From Bacteroidota bacterium (GTDB taxonomy: Bacteria; Bacteroidota; Bacteroidia; B-17B0; Aurantibacillaceae), in contig JAFDXR010000005.1 of the NCBI GenBank assembly GCA_018267825.1, positions 1 to 64,000 of the forward strand: 64,000 bases of DNA, written 5' to 3'. Positions 8,372 to 17,390 of this stretch are shown here, piece by piece; position 1 is the stretch's first letter; every line of letters begins with the position of its first letter. The notes beneath the pieces were generated by a model that was given only the letters and a program-made list of their open reading frames with translations, ran no database searches and was not told the DNA's origin. Both the position numbers and the translations under genes were made by a program.

Positions 8372-9961
8372 ATGAGGACACAGAAAAGGGGCATAAAAAA
8401 TGGTACCGGAGACCTGTTTCCCCGCCTGTTGTTTTATATACTCCTCCTGTTGAACCTTATACCGGCCCTTCGCTTCAGCCGCTTTGTAACACTCGACGGA
8501 CCTGCCCATTGCTATAATACCCATATACTATCGGTACTCTGGGGTGGATCCGATTCCTTTTACGATGCTTTTTTCAGGGTCAATCCCTACCCTGTTCCCA
8601 ATTATCTCGGCCACATTCTGTTAATGGGCCTCCACCAGTTATTTACATGGGCAACGAGCGAAAAAATACTGAGTCTTTTATTTCTGGCAGGCCTGCCGGT
8701 TTTATTCCGTAAAACAGTTTTGTTGCTGCAACCTGCTAACTCCTGGTGGAGCCTGATCATTTTCCCCTTTACCTGGTACCTGTTCACCTATTACGGTTTT
8801 TATAATTTCAACCTGGGCCTGCTCCTGCTCTTCTTTGGCATTTATTACAGGTTGAAACACGTTCACCTGAACTACAAGCGCTTGTTTGTTATGTTTCTGC
8901 TGAGTATGCTGTTGTATTTCTCACACGTATTTACCTGCCTGTGTTATTTTATGTTTATCGGGTTTTATGAACTGTTCAGCTGGCTCGCGCACCGAAACAA
9001 GTCCCTGTTTATCTCAAGGAGCCTGAAACTCTTCGTTGTAGCTGCCCCGGGCCTCGCAATGTGTGTGATATACTTTCTGAAAAATCCATCCACAGGCGAT
9101 AACGACACATGGACATTTGCTAAAATAACGGGTTTCTACTTTTCCGCAGAGTACCTCAAAATATTCAACCTCGATTCGCACTGGTATTACAATGCCATTG
9201 CCTGGGCCCTGGTAATTACCTGCATTATTTCGATGGGCATGCGGTTCAGACATGTCTTTGCCAAAACCCTCAATCCTGCCAATGCTACATTACTGATGCT
9301 TTTTATCTGTATGACCGTATGTGCTTACATCTTGCCCAATACCAGTGGCAATGCCGGGTATATTACGTATCGTTTCATATTTCTGGCTGTACTTTTCATG
9401 CTCTGGTACCTGGGATCAGTGGTGATGCATCCCTATCTCACCTGGTGCTGTGTGGGATTGTGCAGTATCTGCTACGGCTTCATGCAATGGGAAAATGGTC
9501 GTGGACAGGAGATCATGCAGAAAGAATACACAGCTGTTTGCGAAGCGGCGCCTTATATCGAAAACAAAAGTATTGTAGCGCCCTTCTTTTTCAATCGTTA
9601 CGGATTCACCGGTAATTTTTCGGCTTACCTGGCCGATGAAAAAGATCTGATCCTGCTGGATAATTATGAAGCATCCACCAATTACTTTCCGGTGCGCTGG
9701 GATACCACAAAACTGCCTGCAGGTTATTTCTGCGATTCGATGGCTGTTCACTTCACCCCTTATTTTCCGCACAGCAACATGAATACAGCGACTAGCGAAA
9801 ATCTGTTGCCGGACTATGTATTTATCAATGGTACCGACAGTACACAGGCTGATTATAAACAATTGCTCAGGGATATAAATCCAGCTTTTTCTTTAATTTA
9901 TAGCAACAACAGTGTAAGTTTGTACAAAAAAAACAAAACAGGCCCTTGCAAATCGTTGTAA
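8372..9961 (+). CDS. Multi-pass membrane protein, possibly a GT-C-type glycosyltransferase
   Basis: A 529-aa protein not assigned to a named family. It has about ten hydrophobic helices in residues 15-375 and a C-terminal soluble domain (about 385-520). The early loop after the first helix (FVTLDGPAHCYNT) has an Asp in the position where GT-C enzymes keep their catalytic acid. It is divergent from the wzx operon and overlaps the following glycosyltransferase gene by 16 bp. Together these suggest a role in the same surface glycan pathway (inference). It could equally be an uncharacterised transporter-like protein. Confidence 0.7.
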   Translation: MRTQKRGIKNGTGDLFPRLLFYILLLLNLIPALRFSRFVTLDGPAHCYNTHILSVLWGGSDSFYDAFFRVNPYPVPNYLGHILLMGLHQLFTWATSEKILSLLFLAGLPVLFRKTVLLLQPANSWWSLIIFPFTWYLFTYYGFYNFNLGLLLLFFGIYYRLKHVHLNYKRLFVMFLLSMLLYFSHVFTCLCYFMFIGFYELFSWLAHRNKSLFISRSLKLFVVAAPGLAMCVIYFLKNPSTGDNDTWTFAKITGFYFSAEYLKIFNLDSHWYYNAIAWALVITCIISMGMRFRHVFAKTLNPANATLLMLFICMTVCAYILPNTSGNAGYITYRFIFLAVLFMLWYLGSVVMHPYLTWCCVGLCSICYGFMQWENGRGQEIMQKEYTAVCEAAPYIENKSIVAPFFFNRYGFTGNFSAYLADEKDLILLDNYEASTNYFPVRWDTTKLPAGYFCDSMAVHFTPYFPHSNMNTATSENLLPDYVFINGTDSTQADYKQLLRDINPAFSLIYSNNSVSLYKKNKTGPCKSL

Positions 9962-11067
9962 ATACACGCTTACTGCTTAAAAACAAACTGGATGGTATAG
10001 GTTGGTTCAGTTACCAGACACTCCGCCGGATCGCCGGGGCACAAAAAGATGTGCATTTTGTTTTTTTATTCGACAGGCCTTATGACGAATCCTTTATTTT
10101 TTCAGACAATATCACACCCATCATCCTGGGACCGCAGGCAAGGCATCCGTTTTTGTATTACGCCTGGTTTCATGTTTCGGTTCGCTCCATTCTCAATCGT
10201 ATGAAACCCGATCTGTTTTTGTCGCCCGATGGTTTTTTATCGCCGGGGGCAACATGCAGGCAGCTGGCCGTGATACATGATATTAATTTTGCGCATAACC
10301 CGGGCGATGTACGCTGGCTGACAGCAAAATATTACAATCATTTTTTTCCTCAATACGCGCGTCTTGCCACACGTATTGCAACCGTTTCGGAGTACAGCAA
10401 ACAGGACCTTGTGAACACATATCACCTGGATCCGCATAAAATAGATGTGGTTTATAACGGTATTAATGAAGGTTTCAAAGCGCTGGATAGCGACCGGCAA
10501 ACGCAGGCCCGGGTGCGGTTTGCGAAAGGAAAACCTTATTTTCTGTTTGTGGGATCGCAAAGCCCGCGCAAAAACCTGGTGCGTCTCCTGGAAGCTTTTG
10601 AGCTTTTCAAACAGCAGTGTTCATCGGACCTACAGCTTGTTGTAGCGGGTGCCAATTTCTGGGGCGAAGGGGAATTAAAACGAACCCTTGGCAATATGAA
10701 ACACAACCATGAAGTTCATTTTACCGGGCGTTTGCTGCAGGAAGACCTGGAACTGGTAACCGGCGGAGCCTTTGCGCTGACCTATGTTCCGTATTTCGAA
10801 GGCTTCGGCATTCCGCTGGTAGAGGCCATGCAATGTGATGTACCCATTATCAGCAGCAATGTAACCTGCATGCCTGAAATTGCCGGTGAGGCGGCGCTTT
10901 ATGCCGACCCTTACAACGTGCAGGCTATAGCCGATTGCATGCTGAAACTGTATGGAGATGCGACATTACGGAAAACACTTATTGAAAAAGGCCAAAAACA
11001 AAAACTTAATTTTTCCTGGGACAAATCTGCCTCACTCCTGTGGCAAAGTATTACCAAAGCCCTATGA
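9946..11067 (+). CDS. Glycosyltransferase family 4 protein
   Basis: A 373-aa GT-B fold glycosyltransferase. The N-terminal Rossmann domain starts directly (MQIVVNTRLLLKNKLDGIGWFSY), supporting the TTG start that overlaps the previous gene. The C-terminal domain carries the GT4 features: KPYFLFVGSQSPRKNL and the nucleotide-sugar binding EGFGIPLVEAM motif with the retaining-type Glu residues. It would transfer a sugar from an activated donor onto a lipid-linked or secreted glycan. The donor cannot be inferred. The stop overlaps the next gene's start (ATGA), indicating translational coupling. Confidence 0.9.
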   Translation: MQIVVNTRLLLKNKLDGIGWFSYQTLRRIAGAQKDVHFVFLFDRPYDESFIFSDNITPIILGPQARHPFLYYAWFHVSVRSILNRMKPDLFLSPDGFLSPGATCRQLAVIHDINFAHNPGDVRWLTAKYYNHFFPQYARLATRIATVSEYSKQDLVNTYHLDPHKIDVVYNGINEGFKALDSDRQTQARVRFAKGKPYFLFVGSQSPRKNLVRLLEAFELFKQQCSSDLQLVVAGANFWGEGELKRTLGNMKHNHEVHFTGRLLQEDLELVTGGAFALTYVPYFEGFGIPLVEAMQCDVPIISSNVTCMPEIAGEAALYADPYNVQAIADCMLKLYGDATLRKTLIEKGQKQKLNFSWDKSASLLWQSITKAL

Positions 11068-12551
11068 GTAGTCAGAAACCAATCAGTAAATCAGCTTTTA
11101 TCAAAGCCGAGCAATGCCTCAAGCATTTTTATCTCTATAAGAATCATTACTACCTGCGCGATCCACTCAGTAAGGAGAAACAACTTGTTTTTAAGCGTGG
11201 GATAGATGTGGGAATATATGCCCAGCAGATGTTTCCGGGTGGTGTAGATGTTACGGCGGGCAGCGTAAAACATGACACACCCGCCTTTGCTCAAAAAACA
11301 CAGGAAGCTATCCGCAACGGTGTGAAGGTTATATACGAAGCCACATTCATCTATGACGATCTGCTGGCCATGGTCGACATTCTTGTGCTGCATGAAGAAG
11401 GATGGTGTGCTTATGAGGTGAAGAGTTCTCTGAAGATTTCGGAAACCTACGTAAAAGATGCCTGCTTTCAATACTATGTCCTTAAGCATAGCCTGAACAA
11501 TCTTTCTGATTTTTGTTTACTTACCATGAATCCGAATTACGTGAAACATGGAGCCATTGATATTCACCAGCTTTTCAAAAAGACTTCGGTAAAAAAGGAT
11601 GCTGAGAAGAATCTCAGTTATTTCAGCTACAAAGCACAGCTTGCAAAATCGACACTGGAGCAGCAGAAGATCCCGGACATTCAGATCGGGCCGCATTGCT
11701 TCACGCCTTATACCTGCGATTTTATGGGCACCTGCTGGAAACACGAGGAGCGTGATGAAAGTATTTTTAATCTCGGAAAAGTATCGAAACAGGAATTGTT
11801 TGAACTTTATCATTCAGGACAAAAATCCATTTCGCAGATCGATGCGACGCGTCTTGAAAAGGCATCCCTGCGAATGCAGGTGGAGGCTGTGCAGCAGAAC
11901 CACGAAATGTATAACCGCGAAGCCATTGCCCAGTTTCTGCAACAGGTGAAAACACCAATGTGCAGTATCGATATTGAAGTGTGGTCACCGGCATTGCCAC
12001 TCTATGAAGGCACAAAACCCTTTGAACAGATTCCTTTTCTGTTTTCACTGGCCGCACCTGATGAAAGCGGTACTATCAGGTCGTCCTATTTCCTGAAAGA
12101 AATTGCGGAGGATAAGCGTGAACAATTTCTTGTCGCCCTTCTGAATGCAACAGATTCGTACGAGAGTATACTGGTGTATGATAAAACGCTGGAGGAACAG
12201 GTATTGAATAAATGTGGCATTCTGTTTCCACAGTATATAGAGCGTATTACATATTTTAAGAAAAGGATCATTGACCTCTTTGAGGTCATTGACAAAGGTT
12301 ATTATTATCACCCGCTCATGAAAGGAAATTTTTCCCTGAAAGGGTTAGCACCTATCGTTGATCCCGGAGCAGGTTTTGAAAACCTGGCTATACAATCCGG
12401 AATTACAGCCATGTACACGTATGAGGCGTTATTATCAGTGAGTAATGAGCTGGAGACCGAAGCCATACGTGCGCAGTTAATCGAATACTGCAATCAGGAC
12501 GCCGAAATCACCTTGAAGTTATTTCACTTCCTCAGAGCCAGGCTTGGATAA
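11064..12551 (+). CDS. DUF2779 protein with PD-(D/E)XK nuclease-like and exonuclease-like domains
   Basis: A 495-aa protein of the DUF2779 type. The N-terminal half resembles a RecB-like PD-(D/E)XK nuclease: AMVDILVL then AYEVKSS gives the D...ExK pattern. The CFTPYTCDFMGTCW segment supplies Cys residues like the Fe-S Cys cluster of such nucleases. The C-terminal half (from SIDIEVWSPALP) has Asp/Glu motifs of DnaQ-like exonucleases, ending with YCNQDAEITLKLF. It may process DNA or RNA, but its role is unknown. The ATG at 11064 is chosen because it makes an ATGA overlap with the glycosyltransferase gene. A functional link to glycans is not evident. Confidence 0.8.
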   Translation: MSSQKPISKSAFIKAEQCLKHFYLYKNHYYLRDPLSKEKQLVFKRGIDVGIYAQQMFPGGVDVTAGSVKHDTPAFAQKTQEAIRNGVKVIYEATFIYDDLLAMVDILVLHEEGWCAYEVKSSLKISETYVKDACFQYYVLKHSLNNLSDFCLLTMNPNYVKHGAIDIHQLFKKTSVKKDAEKNLSYFSYKAQLAKSTLEQQKIPDIQIGPHCFTPYTCDFMGTCWKHEERDESIFNLGKVSKQELFELYHSGQKSISQIDATRLEKASLRMQVEAVQQNHEMYNREAIAQFLQQVKTPMCSIDIEVWSPALPLYEGTKPFEQIPFLFSLAAPDESGTIRSSYFLKEIAEDKREQFLVALLNATDSYESILVYDKTLEEQVLNKCGILFPQYIERITYFKKRIIDLFEVIDKGYYYHPLMKGNFSLKGLAPIVDPGAGFENLAIQSGITAMYTYEALLSVSNELETEAIRAQLIEYCNQDAEITLKLFHFLRARLG

Positions 12552-12601
12552 TAAGGTTTTAAAATACCGGATTACCTAAATAGCCTGGATTTTAGCACTT
12601 A

Positions 12602-12940
12602 TTACTTCTTCTTATCCAGCATCAGGATTTCATTCACCACAATTTCGGTGATATAGCGTTTACCGCCTTCTTTATCTGTGTAATTGCGGCTCGTTAGACG
12701 ACCTTCTACAGCAATTTCATGTCCTTTGTCAAGGTATTTTTCCAGGATAGTGGCTGTACTGCCCCAGGCCACGAGGTTATGCCAGCAGGTATCTGTGACT
12801 TTTTCGCCTTTCTGGTTTTTATAGGTTTCGTTGGTGGCCATGGTGAATTTCGCCACTTTTTTTCCTCCGGTTAATACTTTCACTTCGGGTTTGGCACCTA
12901 AATGTCCGATCAGCTGTACACGATTTTTGATTGAGTTCAT
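12602..12940 (-). CDS. ssb: Single-stranded DNA-binding protein
   Basis: A 112-aa OB-fold SSB. It shows NRVQLIGHLGAKPEV at the N-terminus, the aromatic DNA-contact strand DTCWHNLVAWGSTA and the EGRLTSRNY strand. It lacks the long acidic C-terminal tail ending in DDxPF that replication SSBs use to recruit partners and ends instead in MLDKKK. It is therefore probably an accessory SSB rather than the main replicative one (inference). The ATG at 12940 fits the family N-terminus, and an in-frame ATG at 12952 would add four residues. Monocistronic by context. Confidence 0.92.
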   Translation of the reverse strand: MNSIKNRVQLIGHLGAKPEVKVLTGGKKVAKFTMATNETYKNQKGEKVTDTCWHNLVAWGSTATILEKYLDKGHEIAVEGRLTSRNYTDKEGGKRYITEIVVNEILMLDKKK

Positions 12941-13351
12941 GTCTTTAAACAATTAAAGGGTTTATACGTTTGTTTCCAATCCACTGTTATAAAGTGTTTC
13001 ATGGATTGTGTAAGGCAAAGATGAAACAAATGCAGAAACCCTACTGCTTTTTAACTGTTTATATCCGGATAAAACCATTTGTGATCGTTTTTCTGAAATC
13101 GGCAATTCCAGTCATAAACTACTTACACCTCAGTATGCGTATTTTTACCTATTTTTCTTCTGAAAAGCCCATTAACCGGACAAAAAAAATTGCAGAAGAG
13201 CTTAAGTATTTTTTTACTTTTTTGTAATAAATTTCCTCCACCCTTTTTTCCTGACTGCCCTGATATTGAAATTACTGAGCTTTCTCAAGGAACAGAGAGA
13301 AAACCGGTGCCGCTATCTGCATACGTTCATAAAATGCAACTATTTAAATCC

Positions 13352-13401
13352 GACTATAAACGTTTGTAGTCGTTTGTAGTCCTGAAAGCTGCTTATCTTT
13401 A
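13352..13401 (+). promoter_or_regulatory. Promoter with BlaI/MecI-like palindrome
   Basis: GACTATAAACGTTTGTAGTC (13352-13371) is a 20-bp palindrome with one mismatched pair. Its right half (CGTTTGTAGTC) is repeated directly at 13371-13381. The second copy contains a TTTG that sits 17 bases before TATCTTTA (13394-13401), a near-consensus -7 box. TGTAGTC half-sites are like those bound by BlaI/MecI repressors, which here would block the -33 region. No blaI or blaR gene is in the window. The rest of the gene-free stretch 12941-13417 shows nothing else. Confidence 0.45.
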
Positions 13402-13417
13402 TTTAAATCAAACTTGT

Positions 13418-13774
13418 ATGGAAAAGAAACTGTGCCTGGAGTGCGGCGAAAAAATCTCTGGCCGTGCCGACAAAAAATTCTGTGGGGATATGTGCCGCAA
13501 TGCCCACAACAATAAACTCAATAGCGACACCACCAATTACGTACGTAATGTGAATAATATCCTTCGCCGCAACCGGCGAATTCTGGAAGAACTCTCTACA
13601 GACACAAGCAACCGCATTGCCGTGCAGAAAATGGTAGACAAAGGTTTTAATTTTTATTATTATACCCATACATCTACCCAAAAAAACGGCAAGATGTTTA
13701 CATTCTGCTATGAATTTGGCTACCAGGCCCTCGACAATCACCTGTACCTGATCGTCAAACGGGATGTAAAATAA
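13418..13774 (+). CDS. Small zinc-ribbon-like protein of unknown function
   Basis: A 118-aa protein. The N-terminus holds four Cys in two pairs (CLECG, then CGDMC after about 15 residues), as in a short zinc ribbon. A helical Arg/Asn-rich middle and a C-terminal beta-rich stretch (KMFTFCYEFGYQALDNHLYLIVKR) follow. Related small proteins are widespread in Bacteroidota but have no established role. The start is supported by the promoter just upstream and by the N-terminal CxxC. It precedes the POT transporter gene by 40 bp and may be co-transcribed. Confidence 0.75.
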   Translation: MEKKLCLECGEKISGRADKKFCGDMCRNAHNNKLNSDTTNYVRNVNNILRRNRRILEELSTDTSNRIAVQKMVDKGFNFYYYTHTSTQKNGKMFTFCYEFGYQALDNHLYLIVKRDVK

Positions 13775-13814
13775 TCCGTACTTTCGGATTAATATTTTAC
13801 TTCCTGATTCCAAC

Positions 13815-15077
13815 ATGAAACACCACCCCGGTATTATTCCTGTTTCAGCGGCTAAAGCCCTGGAGCGCTTAGGGTTTTATGGCCTTCGCTCCATCCTGCT
13901 ACTTTATATGGTAAACGGCAGCCTGCAGATGACACATAGCCAAGCCAGCAAAATCTATGGGATTTTCATTACGGCCCTGGGATTTATGCCCTTACTTGGC
14001 GGACTGCTGAGTGATTTTGTCATGGGGAGTCGTCTTACGGCCATTATTGGTTGTTTTATACAAGCTTTTGGCTGCCTGCTCTTCCTTGTTCCCAACACTT
14101 ATTTCCTATATGCGGCATTAAGTCTGCTGGCTCTTGGACAGGGCCTATCAACACCGGCCATGATGTCGCAGGTTTCTTTATTGTACAAAGACCGTCCAAA
14201 ATACATTGATGCAGGGATGAATATATTTTACGTCACCATTAACCTTGGTGCTTTGCTCTCGCCCATCATTATAGGCTACATGGGCGAGACCTTTGGATAT
14301 CACTATGGTTTTATATGCGCTGCACTGTGCGCCACTGCTGCGGCCGGTATTTTACTGGCATCGGGACAAATGCTCCGTGATCTGCCCTTCCGTCCGAATT
14401 TCAGTCTTCCGGCTACAAAATCCGGGTCTCTCCATCATCCGGCCATCATTATCGGTTTTATCCTTCTGTTCATCGCCCAGCCGGTTTACTGGTATTTCTT
14501 TTCAAATGTCAGCTTCTCACAAACAATGCTACTCGAGAATCACACGTTTTCCAATGGTACCATGCCTCGCATGAGCTGGTATTATAACGCAGAAAGCATT
14601 GTGATTATGGGCCTCGGTATATTCATGGCATTGGTCTGGACATTTATAAATATATCATCGCTGCTGAAGCTGATGATTGGCTTCCTCATTTATGCTCTTG
14701 GTTGCAGTGTACTTGTTATGGCAAACGACAACATGTCTGACTTTTCGATTTTGACGACAGTGATCGGCTTCATTTTCATTCAGGCACTCAGTGAAATATT
14801 TATTGCGCCTATCGCCATGGCCTTCATTGCCCGGCATGCACCAGCGCGTTTCAACGGACTGATCCTTTCATCATTTCTTGTTTCAACCTATCTTGTCAAT
14901 GCTGTTATAGCGTGGTTTATACCTGGCACTTACGATACAACACATTCTTACCACTTCCTGGTCTTTGGTCTTGTACTGGCCTTTTTCGCCTTTATTTTTC
15001 TCGTCCTGTTTCTTGTGAACAGGAATAATGATACAACACAACCTGATAATATAAATACTCCTAAGTCTGCAGCATGA
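13815..15077 (+). CDS. POT/PTR family MFS transporter (peptide:H+ symporter-like)
   Basis: A 420-aa inner-membrane protein with about 12 transmembrane helices. The first helix carries the family hallmark (ALERLGFYGLRSILLLYM, the ExxxxYG region), followed by the DFVMGSRLT loop and the GAL(L)SP motif of helix 5. These point to proton-coupled uptake of di- or tripeptides, though POT members also carry other substrates. It is shorter than typical bacterial POT proteins (about 480-500 aa), with a compact C-terminus. The stop overlaps the next small gene (ATGA). Confidence 0.85.
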   Translation: MKHHPGIIPVSAAKALERLGFYGLRSILLLYMVNGSLQMTHSQASKIYGIFITALGFMPLLGGLLSDFVMGSRLTAIIGCFIQAFGCLLFLVPNTYFLYAALSLLALGQGLSTPAMMSQVSLLYKDRPKYIDAGMNIFYVTINLGALLSPIIIGYMGETFGYHYGFICAALCATAAAGILLASGQMLRDLPFRPNFSLPATKSGSLHHPAIIIGFILLFIAQPVYWYFFSNVSFSQTMLLENHTFSNGTMPRMSWYYNAESIVIMGLGIFMALVWTFINISSLLKLMIGFLIYALGCSVLVMANDNMSDFSILTTVIGFIFIQALSEIFIAPIAMAFIARHAPARFNGLILSSFLVSTYLVNAVIAWFIPGTYDTTHSYHFLVFGLVLAFFAFIFLVLFLVNRNNDTTQPDNINTPKSAA

Positions 15078-15283
15078 ACAAACAAAAATTAAAAACAGCC
15101 TTTATTATCTGGCTGAGTATATACCCCCTGATCACGCTTGTTTTTTATTTTTTCGGAAAGGATCTCCTGCTCATTCCTTTACCTTTGCGCACCCTCATCA
15201 TCACCGCTGTGCTGGTGCCAGTGATGGTTTTCATCATGGTGCCCCTCATTACCAAACTCATGAACCGTCTGTTTAAGTGGTAA
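15074..15283 (+). CDS. Small two-helix membrane protein
   Basis: A 69-aa protein with two hydrophobic helices (about 9-27 and 38-60) joined by a short charged loop. It is translationally coupled to the POT gene by a 4-bp overlap. It resembles small DUF-type membrane proteins of unknown role and may be a partner or accessory of the transporter (inference from the overlap only). Confidence 0.65.
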   Translation: MNKQKLKTAFIIWLSIYPLITLVFYFFGKDLLLIPLPLRTLIITAVLVPVMVFIMVPLITKLMNRLFKW

Positions 15284-15285
15284 CG

Positions 15286-15576
15286 CTAGCGCCGTTTGAG
15301 CTTTATTGCTTTTTCCGGGCACACCGTCACACATAAACCGCAGGAATGACACAGGTCGGGTTTAATCACCTGCGCCTTGTCGCGCCCGTGAACAGCGGTT
15401 TTCAGTTTACCGAAAAAAGAAAGATGCTTATAGGTATCATCCGAAATGGAATCCATTTCCAATACATGGTAAGGGCAAACGTCGATGCATGGTCCTTTAC
15501 CTTCGCAGGCATTTAAATCGATGACCGGAACGAGTAAACCCGGTTCTTCTTTACAATCGTTATGAGTTTGTTTCAT
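15286..15576 (-). CDS. Ferredoxin-type protein with two 4Fe-4S clusters
   Basis: A 96-aa electron carrier. It has two Cys clusters: CEGKGPCIDVCPYHV near residue 24 and CHSCGLCVTVCPEKA near residue 76. The first is a CxxxxxCxxxCP variant, and about 35 residues separate the two. It is probably cytoplasmic. No partner redox enzyme is adjacent: the convergent neighbour is the small membrane gene and the divergent one is an aldo/keto reductase. The start ATG at 15576 is the only reasonable one. Confidence 0.88.
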   Translation of the reverse strand: MKQTHNDCKEEPGLLVPVIDLNACEGKGPCIDVCPYHVLEMDSISDDTYKHLSFFGKLKTAVHGRDKAQVIKPDLCHSCGLCVTVCPEKAIKLKRR

Positions 15577-15769
15577 GTTGCTATTGTTAACCGATTAAAT
15601 TTATAGCGCTTGTCTGAACTGCAAAAACCCGATTCGGCCGGAGGTATCATACAGAAGGTAAACGGTTGTTGCGGTTGGCAAAACGTATCTATACCCGATG
15701 GTTTAACACGCTTCGGGTTTCGCATTAAAAATACTTACCTTCATGCCATCTTTTAAAATCCAACACTCC

Positions 15770-16723
15770 ATGGAAAAACGTCAACTCGGAAAATCTGATT
15801 TATTCGTCGCCCCCTTTGCCTTTGGAGGCAATGTATTTGGCTGGACAGCCGATGAAAAAACATCCTTTCAGTTGCTGGACCATTTTACAGCCGAGGGTTT
15901 CAATTTTATTGATACTGCCAACATATACTCGACCTGGGTACCCGGACATACCGGCGGTGAATCGGAACAGATCATCGGAAACTGGTTGAAAAAACACGGG
16001 AAACGTCAGCAGGTAGTTATTGCTACGAAAGTGGGCGGCGAAATGCCTCCCGGAAAAAAAGGACTTTCGAAAAAATACATCCAGCGATGTGTGGAAGATT
16101 CGCTGCAACGGCTCCGGACGGATTATATAGACCTGTATCAATCGCATTTTGATGATCCTGATACCCCTCAGGAAGAAACCATGGAAGCATATACAGAACT
16201 GGTCAGGCAGGGCAAAGTCAGACATATCGGAGCTTCCAATTTCAGTGCTGCCCGCATCTCCTCAGCCAATGGCATTGCTGCACAAAAAGTCCTGCACCGT
16301 TATGAAAGCATACAACCGTTATATAATCTTTATGATCGCCAGGATTTTGAGAAAGACTTATTACCAACAGTATTGAAAGAGCAGATCGGTGTGATCCCTT
16401 ATTATTCCCTGGCCAGCGGTTTCCTGACAGGAAAATACCGGCATGAAGCAGATACACAGCAGGGGGCACGCGGAGCACGTGCCAAACGCTACATGAACGA
16501 ACGCGGAAACCGTATCCTCGCAGTTCTTGATCAGCTGAGCCTGGAACTCAACAGCAGTCCGGCAAAACTATCGCTGGCCTGGCTCATAGCACAGCCCGGA
16601 ATAACAGCAGCCATTGCAAGTGCCACATCTCTTGCGCAGCTACAGGAGCTTATTGCCGGCATCCGCTTACCGCTTCACGAAAAAGCCATCAGGCAATTAA
16701 CGGCAGCCGGCAGTTATGATTAA
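15770..16723 (+). CDS. Aldo/keto reductase
   Basis: A 317-aa NAD(P)H-dependent oxidoreductase with a TIM-barrel fold. It shows the GFNFIDTANIYS strand with the catalytic Asp and Tyr, VIATKVGG with the catalytic Lys, and YIDLYQSHFDDP with the active-site His. The cofactor segment KLSLAWLIAQPGITAAI is near the C-terminus. It reduces carbonyl compounds, substrate unknown. The ATG at 15770 fits the family start (MEKRQLGKSDLFV), and an upstream in-frame ATG at 15743 adds nine atypical residues. Monocistronic by context. Confidence 0.92.
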   Translation: MEKRQLGKSDLFVAPFAFGGNVFGWTADEKTSFQLLDHFTAEGFNFIDTANIYSTWVPGHTGGESEQIIGNWLKKHGKRQQVVIATKVGGEMPPGKKGLSKKYIQRCVEDSLQRLRTDYIDLYQSHFDDPDTPQEETMEAYTELVRQGKVRHIGASNFSAARISSANGIAAQKVLHRYESIQPLYNLYDRQDFEKDLLPTVLKEQIGVIPYYSLASGFLTGKYRHEADTQQGARGARAKRYMNERGNRILAVLDQLSLELNSSPAKLSLAWLIAQPGITAAIASATSLAQLQELIAGIRLPLHEKAIRQLTAAGSYD

Positions 16724-16803
16724 TTTATAAAACAAAAACAGAATATCCTTTGTTTTTTGTATTTTCGTCCTTATTGTCAATTAACGTCTTTTTCCCGGAA
16801 GGC

Positions 16804-17385
16804 ATGAATCTGAACACAAAAATATTTCTGACGCTTAATGGATTTCACTCCGATATAATGGATCAGATCATGCTGGCAGTAAGTAACACCTTGTTATATA
16901 TTCCCTTTTTCATTTTTCTGATTTTCATTGCCCGCCGCTATTTCAAAAAACAGGAGTCTGATTACCTGGTTGAAAATACGGTTCTGTTAGGTACTATTCT
17001 GGCTATTCAATTCATGGTATGTTTCTTTCTGGTGCCTGCCATATCCGGCAACCTTGTTCACCTGGAAAGACCTTGCCACAACGAAGCGATATCGCCGTTT
17101 ATTCGCCTTGTAGGCGAGAGCTGCGATAGCAATGGGCATTACTTCGCAGTGAGGCCCTGCCTGACCTGGCTTTTCACCTCATTTTTCTTTTTCACGATGA
17201 GACACCATTTCCGGCTTATCAAATGGTTGTTTGTGATCTGGTCGGTTATTGTTTGCTATAGCCGCATTTACCTGGGGGTGCATTATCCTTCGTCCGTTCT
17301 GTACGCCAGCCTGATCGGTATATTATTCGGGTACCTCGGAAGTAAGTTATATTTCTACCTGAAGTATAATGTCCTGGTTCTCTAG
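16804..17385 (+). CDS. PAP2-superfamily membrane protein with altered motifs
   Basis: A 193-aa protein with about five transmembrane helices, related to membrane PAP2 phosphatases that dephosphorylate lipid phosphates such as undecaprenyl pyrophosphate. Motif 1 is reduced to HLERP, motif 2 is SNGH instead of PSGH, and motif 3 is SRIYLGVHYPSS, so the Asp that normally follows the catalytic His is Ser. The Arg and both His are kept, and activity is uncertain. The ATG at 16804 matches the family N-terminus better than the upstream option at 16750. Confidence 0.8.
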   Translation: MNLNTKIFLTLNGFHSDIMDQIMLAVSNTLLYIPFFIFLIFIARRYFKKQESDYLVENTVLLGTILAIQFMVCFFLVPAISGNLVHLERPCHNEAISPFIRLVGESCDSNGHYFAVRPCLTWLFTSFFFFTMRHHFRLIKWLFVIWSVIVCYSRIYLGVHYPSSVLYASLIGILFGYLGSKLYFYLKYNVLVL

Positions 17386-17390
17386 GCAGC

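Noticed and set aside
12970-13227. 85-codon frame between ssb and the zinc-ribbon gene
   Set aside because: Its composition is not protein-like, there is no -7 box or neighbour coupling, and it lies in an AT-rich intergenic region.
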